Below the pieces are notes generated by a model. The model had not been told where the DNA came from. It saw nothing but the letters and a program-made list of their open reading frames with translations, and made no database searches. Positions 47,095 to 57,836 of a stretch of DNA of 64,000 nucleotides are shown here, piece by piece; within the stretch, counting starts at the first letter, position 1, and every line of letters begins with the position of its first letter. The translations under genes and the position numbers were made by a program. The DNA is taken from the NCBI RefSeq assembly GCF_020782235.1, contig NZ_JAJGNO010000008.1, positions 124,001 to 188,000 of the forward strand, read 5' to 3'. Source of the DNA: Sphingobium naphthae (GTDB lineage Bacteria > Pseudomonadota > Alphaproteobacteria > Sphingomonadales > Sphingomonadaceae).

Positions 47095-49857
47095 CTAGGC
47101 CCGCTCCAGCGCTTCGCCCACTTCGCCGCCGGCCGCTTCCAGCAGGCGGCGCTCCAGCGTCTGCAGCCGCGCCTTGCTCTCGATCTTTCCGCCGATCAGA
47201 TCGGTGATGTAGAAGGTGTCGACCGCGCGCTCGCCATAAGTGGCGACATGGGCGCTGTGGACGGTGACCTTCGACTGGAACAGCGCATTGGCGAGGCTGA
47301 ACAGCAGCGCCGGGCGATCGCGGGCATTGACTTCGATCACCGTGAAGCGGTTGGACGCCTTGTTGTCGATCAGCACATTGGGTTCGATGCGGAAGGCTTC
47401 GGCCCGGGTGCGGGGCAGGGGGCGCGCCGACAATTTGGTGATGAGGCGATGCCGGTTCGAGAGCGAATCCTCGATTGCGCCGCGAATGCGCTTCAGCTGC
47501 TCGGGGCTGTGGAAAGCGCCGCCGAGCGGGTCCTGCACCAGGAAATTGTCGATGGCGACGCCATCGCGCGTGGTGTGGATGCGCGCGTCGATGATGTTGC
47601 CGCCGGCCAGATGGATGGCGCCCGCCACCCGGTAGAAAAGACCGGGATGGTCGGTCGCATAGACGGTGACCAGGGTCGCGCCGCGCTGCGGATAATATTG
47701 CGCCGCGATCGACAGGGGGGAGTCGCCCGATTCCAGCATATGCTGGGCATTGTGGATCAGGATGTCCTCGGGCTCGGCGATCCAGTAGGATTCGGGCAGG
47801 CGGCTGCTGAACGCCTCGAAGGTCGCTTCATCCATCGCCAGCGCATCGCGCAGCGCATCCTGCTTGGCGGTGACGCGCTCGCTGCGGCCCTTCTGCTTGT
47901 GGCCGAGGCGCAGCACCTCCTCCGCCGATTCGTAGAGATCGCCGAGCAGCTGGCGCTTCCAGCTGTTCCAGACGCCCGGCCCCACCGCGCGGATGTCGAC
48001 CACGGTCAGGCACAGCAGCAGGCGCAGCCGCTCCGGGCTTTGCACCACTTCGACAAAATCGAGGATGGTCTTGTAGTCGGCCAGGTCGCGCTTGAAGGCG
48101 GTGGCCGACATCAGCAGATGATAGCGCACCAGCCAGGCGACGGTTTCGGTCTCCGCGGCGGTGAGACCAAGGCGCGGGCAGAGCGTGTCGGCGATCTGCG
48201 CGCCCAATATGCTGTGGTCGCCGCCGCGCCCCTTGGCGATGTCATGCAGCAGCACCGCGACATAGAGGACGCGGCGCGAAAGCAATTTGCCCATCAGGTC
48301 GGTGGCAAGCGGATGGTCGGTGCCAAGCTCCCCCTTTTCGATGCGGGCGAGCAGGCCGACGGCGCGGATCGTATGTTCGTCGACCGTATAATGATGATAC
48401 ATGTCGAACTGCATCTGCGCGACGACGCGGCGGAAGTCGGGGATGAACCGGCCGAACACGGTGGATTCGTTCATCCAGCGCAGCACCGTTTCGGGGTCGC
48501 GCGGGGATGTCAGCACATCCATGAAGAAGGCGTTGGCGCGCGCGTCCCGGCGCACCTTGTTGGTGATGAGGCCAGCATCGCGGCTGGCCGCGCGCATGGC
48601 GCTGGGATGGATCTGAAGCCCGTGCTTGTCCGCCAGCGCGAAAATCTCCAGCAGCCGCACCGGGTCTTCCTGAAAGAAATCGTCGCTCGGCAGGCTGAGC
48701 CGGCCGCGGTCGAGCACGAACCCTTCCAGCTTCTTGGGCCGGCGAAACAGGCTGGGGATGTAGCGCCGCCCCTTGGGGCCGAGCTGGTCGTCCAGATGCG
48801 CGAGGAAGACGGCGGTGAGGTCGCCCACCGTTTTGGCGTTCAGGAAATAATAGCGCATGAAGCGCTCCACTCCCGAACGGCCGGCGCGGCCGGTGAAATG
48901 CATGCGGGTCGCGGTTTCGAGCTGAAGGTCGAAGGTCAGCCGATCCTCGGCGCGGCCGGTGATGCTGTGCAGGTGGCAGCGCACCGCCCAGAGGAAATCC
49001 TCCGCCTTCTGGAACTGGCGCAGCTCCGCCTGGGTCAGCAGGCCGACATCGACCAGTTCCGCGACGGAGCGGACGCGGTTCACATATTTGCCGATCCAGA
49101 AGAGGGTGTGGAGGTCGCGCAGGCCGCCCTTGCCCTCCTTCACATTGGGTTCGACGACATAGCGGCTGTCGCCCATGCGCCGGTGCCGCTCGTCGCGCTC
49201 CTCCAGCTTTTCGGTGACGAAGGCGCGGGCATTGCCCTGCATCACTTCGGCGTCGAAGCAGGCCGAGCTTTCCTCGTACAAGGCGCGATCGCCCCAGATG
49301 TAGCGCGCTTCCAGCAAGGCGGTGCGCACCGTGAGGTCGCTCTTGGCCATGCGGATCGTTTCGTCGATCGACCGGCTGCTATGGCCGACCTTCAGGCCCA
49401 GGTCCCACAGCGAATAGAGCATGGATTCGATCACCTGCTCGGTCCAGCCGGTGGGCTTCCAGGGCGTGATGAAGCCGATGTCGACATCGCTGTGCGGCGC
49501 CATTTCGCCGCGGCCATAGCCGCCCACGGCGATCAGCGCGATCCGTTCCCCCGTGCTGCGGTTGCTGGCGGGGTAGAGATGATGGGTGGTGGCGTCGTAG
49601 AGCAGGCGCAGTATCTGGTCGACGAGGAAGGCGAAGGCGCTCACCGCCTCGCGCCCGCGGGTCGGCCGTGCTTCCAGCCGGCGCGCGACGTCGGCGCGGC
49701 CATGATCGAGCGCGTCCTTCAGTTCCTGCACGATCAGCCCGCGCAGCCGCATGGGATCGCCCCGATGCTCCTGCGCCAGGGCGTTGATGCGGTCGGATAC
49801 GGCGCGCCGGTCGATGATCGCGCGCCGCGACCCCAGGGCAGGAAACTGCATGACCAT
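47095..49857 (-). CDS. glnD: [Protein-PII] uridylyltransferase/uridylyl-removing enzyme
   Basis: 920 residues. GlnD senses glutamine and attaches or removes UMP on PII, setting nitrogen assimilation. The nucleotidyltransferase motif is VGGYGRGEMAPHSDVDIGF near residue 111; an HD domain follows, with VAVLLHDIAKGRGGDHSILG, then two C-terminal ACT domains beginning about LVTVYATDHPGLFYRVAGAI and VIEVNARDRPALLFSLANAL. All four parts are present and full length. Start ATG 49857; ATG 49851 is also in frame. Ten bases after mutS, so probably co-transcribed. Confidence 0.96.
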   Translation of the reverse strand: MVMQFPALGSRRAIIDRRAVSDRINALAQEHRGDPMRLRGLIVQELKDALDHGRADVARRLEARPTRGREAVSAFAFLVDQILRLLYDATTHHLYPASNRSTGERIALIAVGGYGRGEMAPHSDVDIGFITPWKPTGWTEQVIESMLYSLWDLGLKVGHSSRSIDETIRMAKSDLTVRTALLEARYIWGDRALYEESSACFDAEVMQGNARAFVTEKLEERDERHRRMGDSRYVVEPNVKEGKGGLRDLHTLFWIGKYVNRVRSVAELVDVGLLTQAELRQFQKAEDFLWAVRCHLHSITGRAEDRLTFDLQLETATRMHFTGRAGRSGVERFMRYYFLNAKTVGDLTAVFLAHLDDQLGPKGRRYIPSLFRRPKKLEGFVLDRGRLSLPSDDFFQEDPVRLLEIFALADKHGLQIHPSAMRAASRDAGLITNKVRRDARANAFFMDVLTSPRDPETVLRWMNESTVFGRFIPDFRRVVAQMQFDMYHHYTVDEHTIRAVGLLARIEKGELGTDHPLATDLMGKLLSRRVLYVAVLLHDIAKGRGGDHSILGAQIADTLCPRLGLTAAETETVAWLVRYHLLMSATAFKRDLADYKTILDFVEVVQSPERLRLLLCLTVVDIRAVGPGVWNSWKRQLLGDLYESAEEVLRLGHKQKGRSERVTAKQDALRDALAMDEATFEAFSSRLPESYWIAEPEDILIHNAQHMLESGDSPLSIAAQYYPQRGATLVTVYATDHPGLFYRVAGAIHLAGGNIIDARIHTTRDGVAIDNFLVQDPLGGAFHSPEQLKRIRGAIEDSLSNRHRLITKLSARPLPRTRAEAFRIEPNVLIDNKASNRFTVIEVNARDRPALLFSLANALFQSKVTVHSAHVATYGERAVDTFYITDLIGGKIESKARLQTLERRLLEAAGGEVGEALERA

Positions 49858-49867
49858 GCTGCGCTAT

Positions 49868-52528
49868 CTAGTCGGGGCGCGGCTGCGCGGCCAGTTGTTT
49901 CAGCCGATATATGTGATCGAGCGCATCGCGCGGCGACAGGGCATCGGCGTCGATCGCTTCGATCGCGTCGCGCAGCGGGTCGCTCGCCTCTTCCTCCTGC
50001 GCGGCGACGGCGGCGAAGAGGGGCAGATCGTCCAGGCCAGCGGCGATGCCGCCGGTCTTCGCCTTGCCTGCCTCCAGCCGGGCGAGCACGTCCTTCGCGC
50101 GCTTGAGCACCGCGGGCGGCAGGCCGGCGAGCCGGGCGACGGCAAGACCGTAGCTGCGATCGGCCGGTCCTTCCGCCAGTTCGTGCAGCAGGATGAGGTC
50201 GCCCTTCCACTCGCGCGCGCGGACATGATGGAGCGACAGGGCCGAGAGCGTTTCGGCGAGGCGCGTCAGTTCATGATAATGGGTGGCGAAGAGGCAGCGG
50301 CAGCGATTGACCTCATGCACCGCCTCCACCACCGCCCAGGCCAGCGCAAGCCCGTCATAGGTGGACGTGCCGCGCCCGACTTCGTCCAGGATGACGAAGC
50401 TGCGCTCGGTCGCCTGCGCAAGGATGGCGGCGGTTTCCACCATTTCGACCATGAAGGTCGAGCGGCCCTTGGCAAGGTTGTCGGACGCGCCGACGCGGCT
50501 GAACAGCCGGTCGACCAGCGTCAGCGTGGCCGATTGGGCAGGGACATAGCCGCCCGCCTGCGCGAGGATCACGATCAGCGCATTTTGCCGCAGGAAGGTG
50601 GATTTGCCGCCCATATTGGGCCCGGTGACGAGCCACAGCCGGTCGCCCTGGCTGAGCCGGCAGTCATTGGCGACGAAGGGCTGGCCCTCGCGCCGCAACG
50701 CATCCTCCACCACGGGATGGCGGCCGCCGACGATGTCGAGGCACTGGCCCGCCCCGTCGGCTGGCACGAAATGGGGGCGCCGCCAGCCGCCTTCGGCCGC
50801 GCGTTCGGCGAGCGCCGCCGCGACGTCGAGCCGGGCGAGCGCATCGGCGGCGCGGGCAATGTCGGCCTTGCGGTCGAGGACGGCGGTGATCAGCTCCTCC
50901 AGATGCGCGGCTTCGGCCACCAGCGCATGCGCGCCGGCCTGGGCGACGCGCCCGGCTTCCTCATGCAGGTCGATCGAGTTGAAGCGCACCACGCCGGCCA
51001 GCGTCTGGCGATGCGTGAAGCCGCTGTCGGGCGCCATCAGCGCGTCGGCGGCGCGGGCGGGCACTTCGACATGATAGCCAAGCACGCCATTGTGCCGGAT
51101 CTTGAGCGCGCCGATGCCGGTCTGGTCGCGATATTTCGCCTCCAGCGCGGCGATGGCGCGGCGGCCATCGCCCGCCATGCGGCGCAGCTCGTCCAGCGCG
51201 GGGTCATAGCCGTCGGCGATATAGCCGCCATTGGCGGTTTCGGTCGGCGGGGCGGGGACCAGCGCGCGGGACAGCGCGTCGACCAGCTCGCCATGGCCGT
51301 CGAGCGCGGGAAGCAGCTGTTGCAGCAGCGGCGGCATGTCGGGCAGGCGGGCAAGCCGCTCGCGCAGCAGCCGCGCTTCGCCCAGGCCATCGCGCAATTG
51401 GCCGAGATCGCGCGGGCTGCCCCGGCCGACGGCGACGCGGCCGAGCGCGCGGCCGATGTCGGGCAAGGCGCGCAGCGCGGCGCGCAGCTGGTCGCGCAGG
51501 CCCGCATCGTCATGGAAAAGCTGGACGAGGCCCAGCCGCGCCTCGATCGCGGGCAGGTCCATTAGCGGGGCGGACAGGTCCTGCCCCAGCAGCCGCGCGC
51601 CTGCGCCCGTGACCGTCCGGTCGATCGCACCGAGCAGGCTGCCCGCGCGCGTGCCGCCGGTGGTGGCGACGATTTCCAGGCTTTCCCGCGTCGCCGCGTC
51701 GATCGCGACATGCGCGCCGCTCGCCTTGCGCAGCGGCGGCGCGAGGAAGGGCAATGTCCCCTTGCCGGCATGGTCGAGATAGGCGACGAGCCCGCCCATG
51801 GCGGCGAGTTCGGCGCGGCCGAACTGGCCGAAGCCGTCCAGCGTCGCGACCCCGAACAGGCGCTGGAGCGCGTCTTGCGCGCGGCTGCTGGAGAAGGCGG
51901 CGCGATCAAAGGGGTGAGCGCCCGCAACGTCGAGCGGCGATCCTTCGGCCACCACGGTTTCGCTGGGCCGCAGCCGCGCCAGTTCGGCGGGCAGATCGGC
52001 CAGCGGGCATGTCAGCGTTTCGAAACGGCCAGTGGAGATATCGGCGGCGGCGATGCCGACTTCACCCGCTTCCTCGCCCCCGACCTGCGCCAGCGCCACC
52101 AGCATATTGTCGCGCCGCGCATCGAGCAGCGTTTCTTCGGTCAGCGTGCCGGCGGTGACGTAGCGGACGATGTCGCGCGCCACGAGCGCCTTGCCGCCGC
52201 GCGCCTTGGCCTGCGCGGGCGTTTCGGTCTGTTCGGCGATGGCGACGCGGTGGCCGCCCTTGATGAGGCGCGCGAGATAGGATTCGGCGCTGTGCACGGG
52301 CACGCCGCACATCGGAATGGGCGCGCCATCATGTTCGCCGCGGCTGGTGAGCGCGATGTCGAGCGTCGCCGCGGCCAGTTTGGCGTCGTCGAAGAAGAGT
52401 TCGAAGAAATCGCCCATCCGGTAGAAGAGCAGGCAATCGCGCGCCTGGGCCTTGAGCGCCAGATATTGAGCCATCATCGGCGTGGGCTGGGCAGTCGGCG
52501 GGGCAGTGGTGTCGCTGGATTTCGCCAT
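49868..52528 (-). CDS. mutS: DNA mismatch repair protein MutS
   Basis: 886 residues. The mismatch-reading N-terminus has YRMGDFFELFFDDAKLAAAT, in which the usual F-Y-E reads F-F-E, keeping the stacking Phe and the Glu. The ATPase has Walker A WLVTGPNMGGKSTFLRQNAL and Walker B SFVILDEVGRGTSTYDGLAL, and a C-terminal dimerisation helix follows. I start at ATG 52528 (MAKSSDTTAPPTAQP); the internal MMAQYLALKAQ is an alternative with better family fit at its N-terminus. Divergent from maeB with 148 bp between them, and 10 bp upstream of glnD. Confidence 0.96.
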   Translation of the reverse strand: MAKSSDTTAPPTAQPTPMMAQYLALKAQARDCLLFYRMGDFFELFFDDAKLAAATLDIALTSRGEHDGAPIPMCGVPVHSAESYLARLIKGGHRVAIAEQTETPAQAKARGGKALVARDIVRYVTAGTLTEETLLDARRDNMLVALAQVGGEEAGEVGIAAADISTGRFETLTCPLADLPAELARLRPSETVVAEGSPLDVAGAHPFDRAAFSSSRAQDALQRLFGVATLDGFGQFGRAELAAMGGLVAYLDHAGKGTLPFLAPPLRKASGAHVAIDAATRESLEIVATTGGTRAGSLLGAIDRTVTGAGARLLGQDLSAPLMDLPAIEARLGLVQLFHDDAGLRDQLRAALRALPDIGRALGRVAVGRGSPRDLGQLRDGLGEARLLRERLARLPDMPPLLQQLLPALDGHGELVDALSRALVPAPPTETANGGYIADGYDPALDELRRMAGDGRRAIAALEAKYRDQTGIGALKIRHNGVLGYHVEVPARAADALMAPDSGFTHRQTLAGVVRFNSIDLHEEAGRVAQAGAHALVAEAAHLEELITAVLDRKADIARAADALARLDVAAALAERAAEGGWRRPHFVPADGAGQCLDIVGGRHPVVEDALRREGQPFVANDCRLSQGDRLWLVTGPNMGGKSTFLRQNALIVILAQAGGYVPAQSATLTLVDRLFSRVGASDNLAKGRSTFMVEMVETAAILAQATERSFVILDEVGRGTSTYDGLALAWAVVEAVHEVNRCRCLFATHYHELTRLAETLSALSLHHVRAREWKGDLILLHELAEGPADRSYGLAVARLAGLPPAVLKRAKDVLARLEAGKAKTGGIAAGLDDLPLFAAVAAQEEEASDPLRDAIEAIDADALSPRDALDHIYRLKQLAAQPRPD

Positions 52529-52676
52529 GTCGCCAGCCGATAGCCCGAACGCCGCACTGAAACCAGAGCTTCGCCCGGCGGCAGGAAAATTGCGCTTCTC
52601 GCACTTGCCCACAAGCCGGCCGTGCCGCTAGGGCGGCCCCATCTTTCCAGATCGTTCCAATAATTGGGAGGCTGCC

Positions 52677-54938
52677 TTGTCCGACAGATCGAATGTGGAA
52701 TTTTCCGAGCGCGAGGCGCTGTTCTTCCACGCGACCGGCCGCCCCGGCAAGATCGAGATCGTCGCGTCCAAGCCGATGGCGACGCAGCGCGACCTGTCGC
52801 TCGCCTATTCGCCCGGCGTCGCGGTGCCGGTGCGCGCCATCGCCGCCGATCCCGCGACCGCCTATGACTATACCGCCAAGGGCAATCTGGTCGCAGTCAT
52901 TTCCAACGGCACGGCGATCCTGGGCCTGGGCAATCTGGGCGCGCTGGCGTCCAAGCCGGTGATGGAAGGCAAGGCGGTGCTGTTCAAGCGCTTCGCCGAC
53001 GTCGATTCCATCGACATCGAGCTCAAGACCGAAGATGTCGACCGGTTCATCGACGCGGTCGAACTGATGGAGCCGAGCTTTGGCGGCATCAACCTTGAGG
53101 ACATCAAGGCGCCCGAATGCTTCATCATCGAGCAGACGCTGAAGGAGCGGATGAACATCCCGGTCTTTCACGACGACCAGCATGGCACCGCGATCATCGC
53201 CGCGGCGGGCGTGCTGAACGCCGCGCTGCTGACCGGGCGCGACATGAAGGATCTGAAGGTCGTGGTGAACGGCGCGGGCGCGGCGTCGATCAGCTGCACC
53301 GAACTGATCAAGGCCTTGGGCGTGCCGCACGACAATGTCATCATGTGCGACAGCAAGGGCGTGATCTACCAGGGCCGCGCCGAGGGCATGAACCAGTGGA
53401 AGTCGGCGCATGCGGTCAAAACCGACGCGCGCACGCTGGCCGAGGCGGTGAAGGGCGCGGATGTGTTCCTGGGCCTGTCGGTCGCCGGCGCGATGAGCCA
53501 GGACATGGTGCGGTCGATGGCGGACAAGCCGATCATCTTCGCCATGGCCAATCCCGACCCCGAAATCCTGCCGCCCGACGCCAAGGCGGCGCGGCCCGAC
53601 GCGATCGTCGCCACCGGCCGGTCCGACTTTCCCAACCAGGTCAACAATGTCCTGGGTTTCCCCTTCATCTTCCGCGGCGCGCTGGACGTGCGGGCGACCG
53701 GCATCAATGAGGCGATGAAGCTGGCGGCGGCCAAGGCGATCGCCGAGCTGGCGCGCGAGCGGGTGCCCGAGGAAGTGGCCAAGGCCTATGGCAAGTCGCA
53801 TAGTTTCGGGCCGGACTATATTATCCCTGCGCCCTTCGACCCGCGGCTGATGGAAGTGGTGCCCGCCGCCGTCGCGCAGGCGGCGATGGACACAGGGATG
53901 GCGCAGCGGCCGATCGAGGACATGGCCGGCTATCGCCAGTCGCTCAAGGCCCGGCTCAACCCCACCACATCGGTGCTCAACAGCGCCTATGAGATCGCCA
54001 AGGCCAATCCCAAGCGCGTGGTCTTCGCCGAGGCGGAGGAGGAAGTGGTGCTGCGCGCGGCGATCCAGTTCCGCGAACTAGGCTATGGCGTGCCGGTGCT
54101 GGTCGGGCGCGGCGACGTGGTCGACAAGCTGCGCGCGCTGGGCGTGCGCGATCCTGAAAGTTTCGAGCTGCACAACAGCGTCAATTCGCCGCTGGTGCCC
54201 GACATGGTCGACCTGCTCTACGCGCGGCTGCAGCGGCGCGGCTATCTGCGCCGCGATTGCGAGCGGATGGTCAATCGCGATCGCAACATATTCGGCACCT
54301 TGCTGGTGAAGATGGGCGTTGCCGACGCGATGCTGACCGGCATGACCCGGCCCTATGCGCAGACGCTGCGCGAGGTGAAGCGGGTGATGGACCCGGCGGC
54401 GGGCCGCACGCCCTTTGGCATCCATGTCATGGTGTCGAAGGACAAGACGGTCTTCCTGGCCGACACCACGGTCAACGAACGGCCGAGCGCGGCGGAACTG
54501 GCCGACATCGCGGAAGGCACGGTCGCGGTGGCGCGGCGCATGGGCCATGATCCGCGCGTCGCTTTCCTGTCCTATTCCAATTTCGGCAATCCGCCCGGCA
54601 GCTACCTGGACAATATCCGCGGCGCGGTGAAGCTGCTGGACGAGCGCGCCGTCGATTTCGAATATGAAGGCGAGATGACGCCCGACGCCGCGCTCAACCC
54701 GGCGGTGATGCGGAATTATCCGTTCAGCCGCCTGTCGGGGCCCGCCAATGTGCTGGTCATGCCCGGGCTGCAATCGGCCAATATCTCCGCCAAGCTGCTG
54801 CGCGAACTGGGCGGCACGTCGATGATCGGGCCGCTGCTGGTCGGCATGGAGAAATCGGTGCAGATCGCCACCATGTCCTCCAACGCGTCGGAACTGCTGA
54901 CGCTGGCGGTGCTGGCGGCGGGCGGGGTCGCGCTCTGA
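52677..54938 (+). CDS. maeB: NADP-dependent malic enzyme with phosphotransacetylase-like domain
   Basis: 753 residues. Residues about 1-430 are the malic enzyme: [19 protein letters not shown], the metal/substrate segment [19 protein letters not shown], and the nucleotide-binding [19 protein letters not shown]. Residues about 430-753 are a phosphotransacetylase-like domain, usually regulatory (binding acetyl-CoA). It decarboxylates malate to pyruvate and yields NADPH. The start is TTG 52677 behind a strong GGGAGG ribosome-binding site; no ATG precedes the conserved [18 protein letters not shown] segment. Divergent from mutS. Confidence 0.95.
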   Translation: MSDRSNVEFSEREALFFHATGRPGKIEIVASKPMATQRDLSLAYSPGVAVPVRAIAADPATAYDYTAKGNLVAVISNGTAILGLGNLGALASKPVMEGKAVLFKRFADVDSIDIELKTEDVDRFIDAVELMEPSFGGINLEDIKAPECFIIEQTLKERMNIPVFHDDQHGTAIIAAAGVLNAALLTGRDMKDLKVVVNGAGAASISCTELIKALGVPHDNVIMCDSKGVIYQGRAEGMNQWKSAHAVKTDARTLAEAVKGADVFLGLSVAGAMSQDMVRSMADKPIIFAMANPDPEILPPDAKAARPDAIVATGRSDFPNQVNNVLGFPFIFRGALDVRATGINEAMKLAAAKAIAELARERVPEEVAKAYGKSHSFGPDYIIPAPFDPRLMEVVPAAVAQAAMDTGMAQRPIEDMAGYRQSLKARLNPTTSVLNSAYEIAKANPKRVVFAEAEEEVVLRAAIQFRELGYGVPVLVGRGDVVDKLRALGVRDPESFELHNSVNSPLVPDMVDLLYARLQRRGYLRRDCERMVNRDRNIFGTLLVKMGVADAMLTGMTRPYAQTLREVKRVMDPAAGRTPFGIHVMVSKDKTVFLADTTVNERPSAAELADIAEGTVAVARRMGHDPRVAFLSYSNFGNPPGSYLDNIRGAVKLLDERAVDFEYEGEMTPDAALNPAVMRNYPFSRLSGPANVLVMPGLQSANISAKLLRELGGTSMIGPLLVGMEKSVQIATMSSNASELLTLAVLAAGGVAL

Positions 54939-55023
54939 CCCTGCCTGCGTCGCTTTTCGCTTGCGCCCCGACCCCCCGCCGCGACAGGGAGGGGGCCAGC
55001 AGCAGGTCCGGGAGCATGCAGGC

Positions 55024-55518
55024 ATGAGCAACGCCAGTTTCGACAGCGCGACATTCCGCCGCGTGCTCGGCCATTATCCGACCGGCGTGTGCGTCGTCAC
55101 CGCCGTCGAGCCCGACGGGACGGCGGTGGGGATGGTGGTTGGCTCCTTCACCTCCGTTTCGCTCGACCCGCCGCTGGTCGCCTTCTTCCCGGCCAAGTCG
55201 TCGGGCAGCTGGCCCCGGATCGAGAAGGTCGGCCGCTTCTGCGTCAACATCCTGGCGAGCGACCAGCTGGCGCTGTGCCGCCAGATCGCCGCGCCCGGCC
55301 CGGACAAGTTCGCCGGCATCGCGCATCGCGCGTCGGCCAATGGATCGCCGATCCTGGACGATGTCGTCGCCTGGATCGATTGCACGCTGGACGCCGTGCA
55401 CGAAGCGGGCGACCATCATATCGTCCTGGGGCGGGTCGTGGCGCTGGAGGTGGAGCGGCCCGAGCGGCCGTTGCTCTTCTTCCAGGGCAGCTATGGCGAA
55501 TTCGCGCTGCTCGACTGA
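55024..55518 (+). CDS. Flavin reductase family protein
   Basis: 164 residues. FMN-binding split-barrel of the HpaC/flavin-reductase type: FRRVLGHYPTGVCVVTAVEP, then VVGSFTSVSLDPPLVAFFPA and FCVNILASDQLALCRQ, with the closing HHIVLGRVVALE. Such proteins supply reduced flavin to two-component monooxygenases, often for aromatic degradation. No monooxygenase is adjacent, so the partner is unknown. The start ATG 55024 is preferred over a Pro/Gln-rich extension upstream. Confidence 0.88.
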   Translation: MSNASFDSATFRRVLGHYPTGVCVVTAVEPDGTAVGMVVGSFTSVSLDPPLVAFFPAKSSGSWPRIEKVGRFCVNILASDQLALCRQIAAPGPDKFAGIAHRASANGSPILDDVVAWIDCTLDAVHEAGDHHIVLGRVVALEVERPERPLLFFQGSYGEFALLD

Positions 55519-55647
55519 CCGGGCTGTCGCATCGCAGTTGGGGTGATGTTGCGGCGCGTGGCGCGAGCGGACATATGCGGGACATATTACCGCTCCTTAA
55601 CGCATCCCGCCTATGTCGGGCTGGACGCCCCCTGACCGGATCGCCGC

Positions 55648-56628
55648 ATGACCGCGTTGCTCATCACTGTCGATACCGAGCTGTCCGCATCGCTGCACCA
55701 GCGCGGGCTGAGCCTGGAGGAGAATCTGCGCCGGTCGATCCATGCGGAGACGGAGGCGGGCGCCTACGGCATCGGGTGGCAGATGGACCTGCTCGACCGC
55801 CATGGCCTCAAGGGCGTGTTCTTTCTCGATCCGCTGCCAGCGCTGGTCCATGGCGCCGACTTCCTGACGCCGATCGTGGGGCAGATTGTCGGGCGCGGGC
55901 ATGAGGTGCAGCTGCACATCCACACCGAATGGCTTGCCTGGGCCAGGGAGTCTCCGGTCGAGGGGCGGCAGGGCCGCAATATCGGCGATTTCTCCCTGGC
56001 GGATCAGGTCGCGCTGCTCGGCCTTGCCCGGCGCTTGCTGGAAGATGCGGGCGCGCCGCCGATCCGCGCCTTTCGCGCGGGCAATTTCGGCGCCAATGAC
56101 GATACGCTGCGCGCCCTTGCCCAGATCGGCATTGCCTGGGACAGCAGCGTCAATCCCGCCTATCTGGGCGGCGCGTGCAGGATCGCCGCCGATCGCGGCC
56201 AAATCGGCGCGCAGCGGCTGCATGGCGTCATCGAATTGCCGGTATCGGGAATCGCCGACCGGCCGGGCGGATTTCGCCCGGCACAGATCTGCGCCATGTC
56301 CGCCGCGGAAATGCGCGCGGGACTGCGCCACGCGGTGCGCAACGGTCATGACGCCTTCGTCGTGGTGACGCATAGTTTCGAAATGCTCTCGCGCGACCGG
56401 GCGCGGCCCAATCAGGCGGTGATCGGCCGCTTCGCGCGGCTGTGCCAGGAAGCGGCGCGGCTGCCGGGTGTCGAGGGCGCGGGCTTTTGCGATCTGTCAC
56501 CGGCCCTGGCCGACGGGCCTGTGCGCCTGCTGGATCGCGCCGCGCCCAGCCGCCTGCGCACGGGGCTGCGCATGGCGCAGCAGGCCTGGGCGACATGGCG
56601 CTACGAGCATCGGCTGGTTCCTGCGTGA
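55648..56628 (+). CDS. Polysaccharide-deacetylase-like protein
   Basis: 326 residues. It begins MTALLITVDTELSASLH; the VDTE motif and the later GHEVQLHIHTEWLAWA segment (His 90, His 92) correspond to metal-binding motifs of the NodB/CE4 fold, and AFRAGNFGANDDTLRALAQIG to motif 3. No signal peptide, so it acts on a cytoplasmic or precursor substrate, probably an N-acetylated sugar. Its stop overlaps the GTG of the ATP-grasp gene (GTGA). With the tail-to-tail phosphatase gene this trio resembles small surface-glycan modification clusters. Confidence 0.78.
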   Translation: MTALLITVDTELSASLHQRGLSLEENLRRSIHAETEAGAYGIGWQMDLLDRHGLKGVFFLDPLPALVHGADFLTPIVGQIVGRGHEVQLHIHTEWLAWARESPVEGRQGRNIGDFSLADQVALLGLARRLLEDAGAPPIRAFRAGNFGANDDTLRALAQIGIAWDSSVNPAYLGGACRIAADRGQIGAQRLHGVIELPVSGIADRPGGFRPAQICAMSAAEMRAGLRHAVRNGHDAFVVVTHSFEMLSRDRARPNQAVIGRFARLCQEAARLPGVEGAGFCDLSPALADGPVRLLDRAAPSRLRTGLRMAQQAWATWRYEHRLVPA

Positions 56629-57836
56629 GCGCGCTGCCGGGCGTTCTCCTCCTGGGCATGGAGAATGCGATCAGCCTCACCGTCCTGCGCGAACTGGGCG
56701 AGCATGGCGTGCCGGTCCATGGCGTTGCGCGGAGCGCCCGGTCGATCGCTGTCGCATCGCGCCATTGCAGGGGCTGGACGCTGCGTCCGGCCGGGCCGAT
56801 TGCGACATGGCTGCCGCAGATGATCGCGCGGACCGGGGTCGGCGCGGTGCTGGCGATCGCCGAATCCGACCTGGTCGAACTGGCGGCGCTGCCCGCCCGC
56901 ATCGGCGACTGCCATATCCTGGCGCCGCGGCTCGACCGGCTGGCCCGGGTGCTGGACAAGCGGCAGACGCTGGAGGCGGCGGCCGAGGCCGGGCTGCTGG
57001 TGCCGCAGACATGGCAGCCCATGGCCGGCGAGGATTTCGCCGCGCGCGTCGCCGCCATGCGGTATCCGCTGGTCGCCAAATGGGCGAACCCGCAAGCGAT
57101 CCTGCCGGTGCTGGAGGCGGCCGGGCTGGAGTGGCGCAAGACGGACTATCTGCATGGCCCCGATGACCTGCGCGCGCTGCTGGAGCGGTTCGCGCCGATC
57201 GGGCGCTGGCCGCTGATCCAGCAATATTGCGGCGGCGTCGGACTGGGGCAGATGCTCTACATGCAGGACGGGCGCGCGACGCTGCGCTTCCAGCATCGCC
57301 GCCTGCATGAATGGCCGCCCGAAGGCGGGGTGTCGACGCTCTGCCGCGCCGAGCCTGCGGCCAGCCATGCGGCGCAGATGGCGCTATCGGAAAAGCTGCT
57401 GCAGGCGATCGGCTGGGAGGGGCAGGCGATGGTCGAATATCGCCATGAGCCGGGCAGCGGCCGCTACTGGCTGATGGAGGTGAATGGCCGCTTCTGGGGC
57501 AGCCAGCCGCTCGCCTGGCATTGCGGCGCGCATTTCGCGTGGGAAAGCTACCGCCGCAGCGTGCTGGGACAGGGCGATGCCGCGCCGGCGCCGCGCGATG
57601 ATCTGCGCGCGCGCTACATGGTGCCGGAAACTAAGCGGCTGGCGCGAATCCTGCTGAAGCCGGAGCGGATCGACGATCCGCATTTCCCGCGGCGGCCACT
57701 GGCGGAACTGGGCGGCTATCTGGCCGCCTTTTTCGATCCGCGATCGCGCTATTATGTCTTCAGCGCGCGCGACCCGCGCCCCTGGCTGCGCGACATGGGG
57801 CAGATTGTCAGGAAAGCCGTGCGCCGGGAAAGCTGA
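56625..57836 (+). CDS. ATP-grasp ligase (carboxylate-amine ligase type)
   Basis: 403 residues. An N-terminal nucleotide-like domain (GVLLLGMENAISLTVLRELG), the glycine-rich region around YPLVAKWANPQAIL, and an ATP-grasp core ending in the magnesium-binding RYWLMEVNGRFWGSQPLAWH, where Glu-x-Asn-x-Arg is intact. Family members join a carboxyl to an amine. Substrate unknown. GTG 56625 overlaps the deacetylase stop, so the two are coupled; an N-deacetylated amine made by the first could be acylated by the second. Overlaps the convergent phosphatase gene by 29 bp. Confidence 0.8.
   Translation: MSALPGVLLLGMENAISLTVLRELGEHGVPVHGVARSARSIAVASRHCRGWTLRPAGPIATWLPQMIARTGVGAVLAIAESDLVELAALPARIGDCHILAPRLDRLARVLDKRQTLEAAAEAGLLVPQTWQPMAGEDFAARVAAMRYPLVAKWANPQAILPVLEAAGLEWRKTDYLHGPDDLRALLERFAPIGRWPLIQQYCGGVGLGQMLYMQDGRATLRFQHRRLHEWPPEGGVSTLCRAEPAASHAAQMALSEKLLQAIGWEGQAMVEYRHEPGSGRYWLMEVNGRFWGSQPLAWHCGAHFAWESYRRSVLGQGDAAPAPRDDLRARYMVPETKRLARILLKPERIDDPHFPRRPLAELGGYLAAFFDPRSRYYVFSARDPRPWLRDMGQIVRKAVRRES

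Noticed and set aside
47074-50106. 1010-codon plus-strand frame over glnD and the start of mutS
   Set aside because: Spans two convincing minus-strand genes with all their motifs; the translation is Arg/Gln/Ala-rich and featureless.
52677-52760. Later ATG start for maeB
   Set aside because: The conserved N-terminus of the family begins before any ATG, and the TTG has a near-ideal GGGAGG ribosome site.
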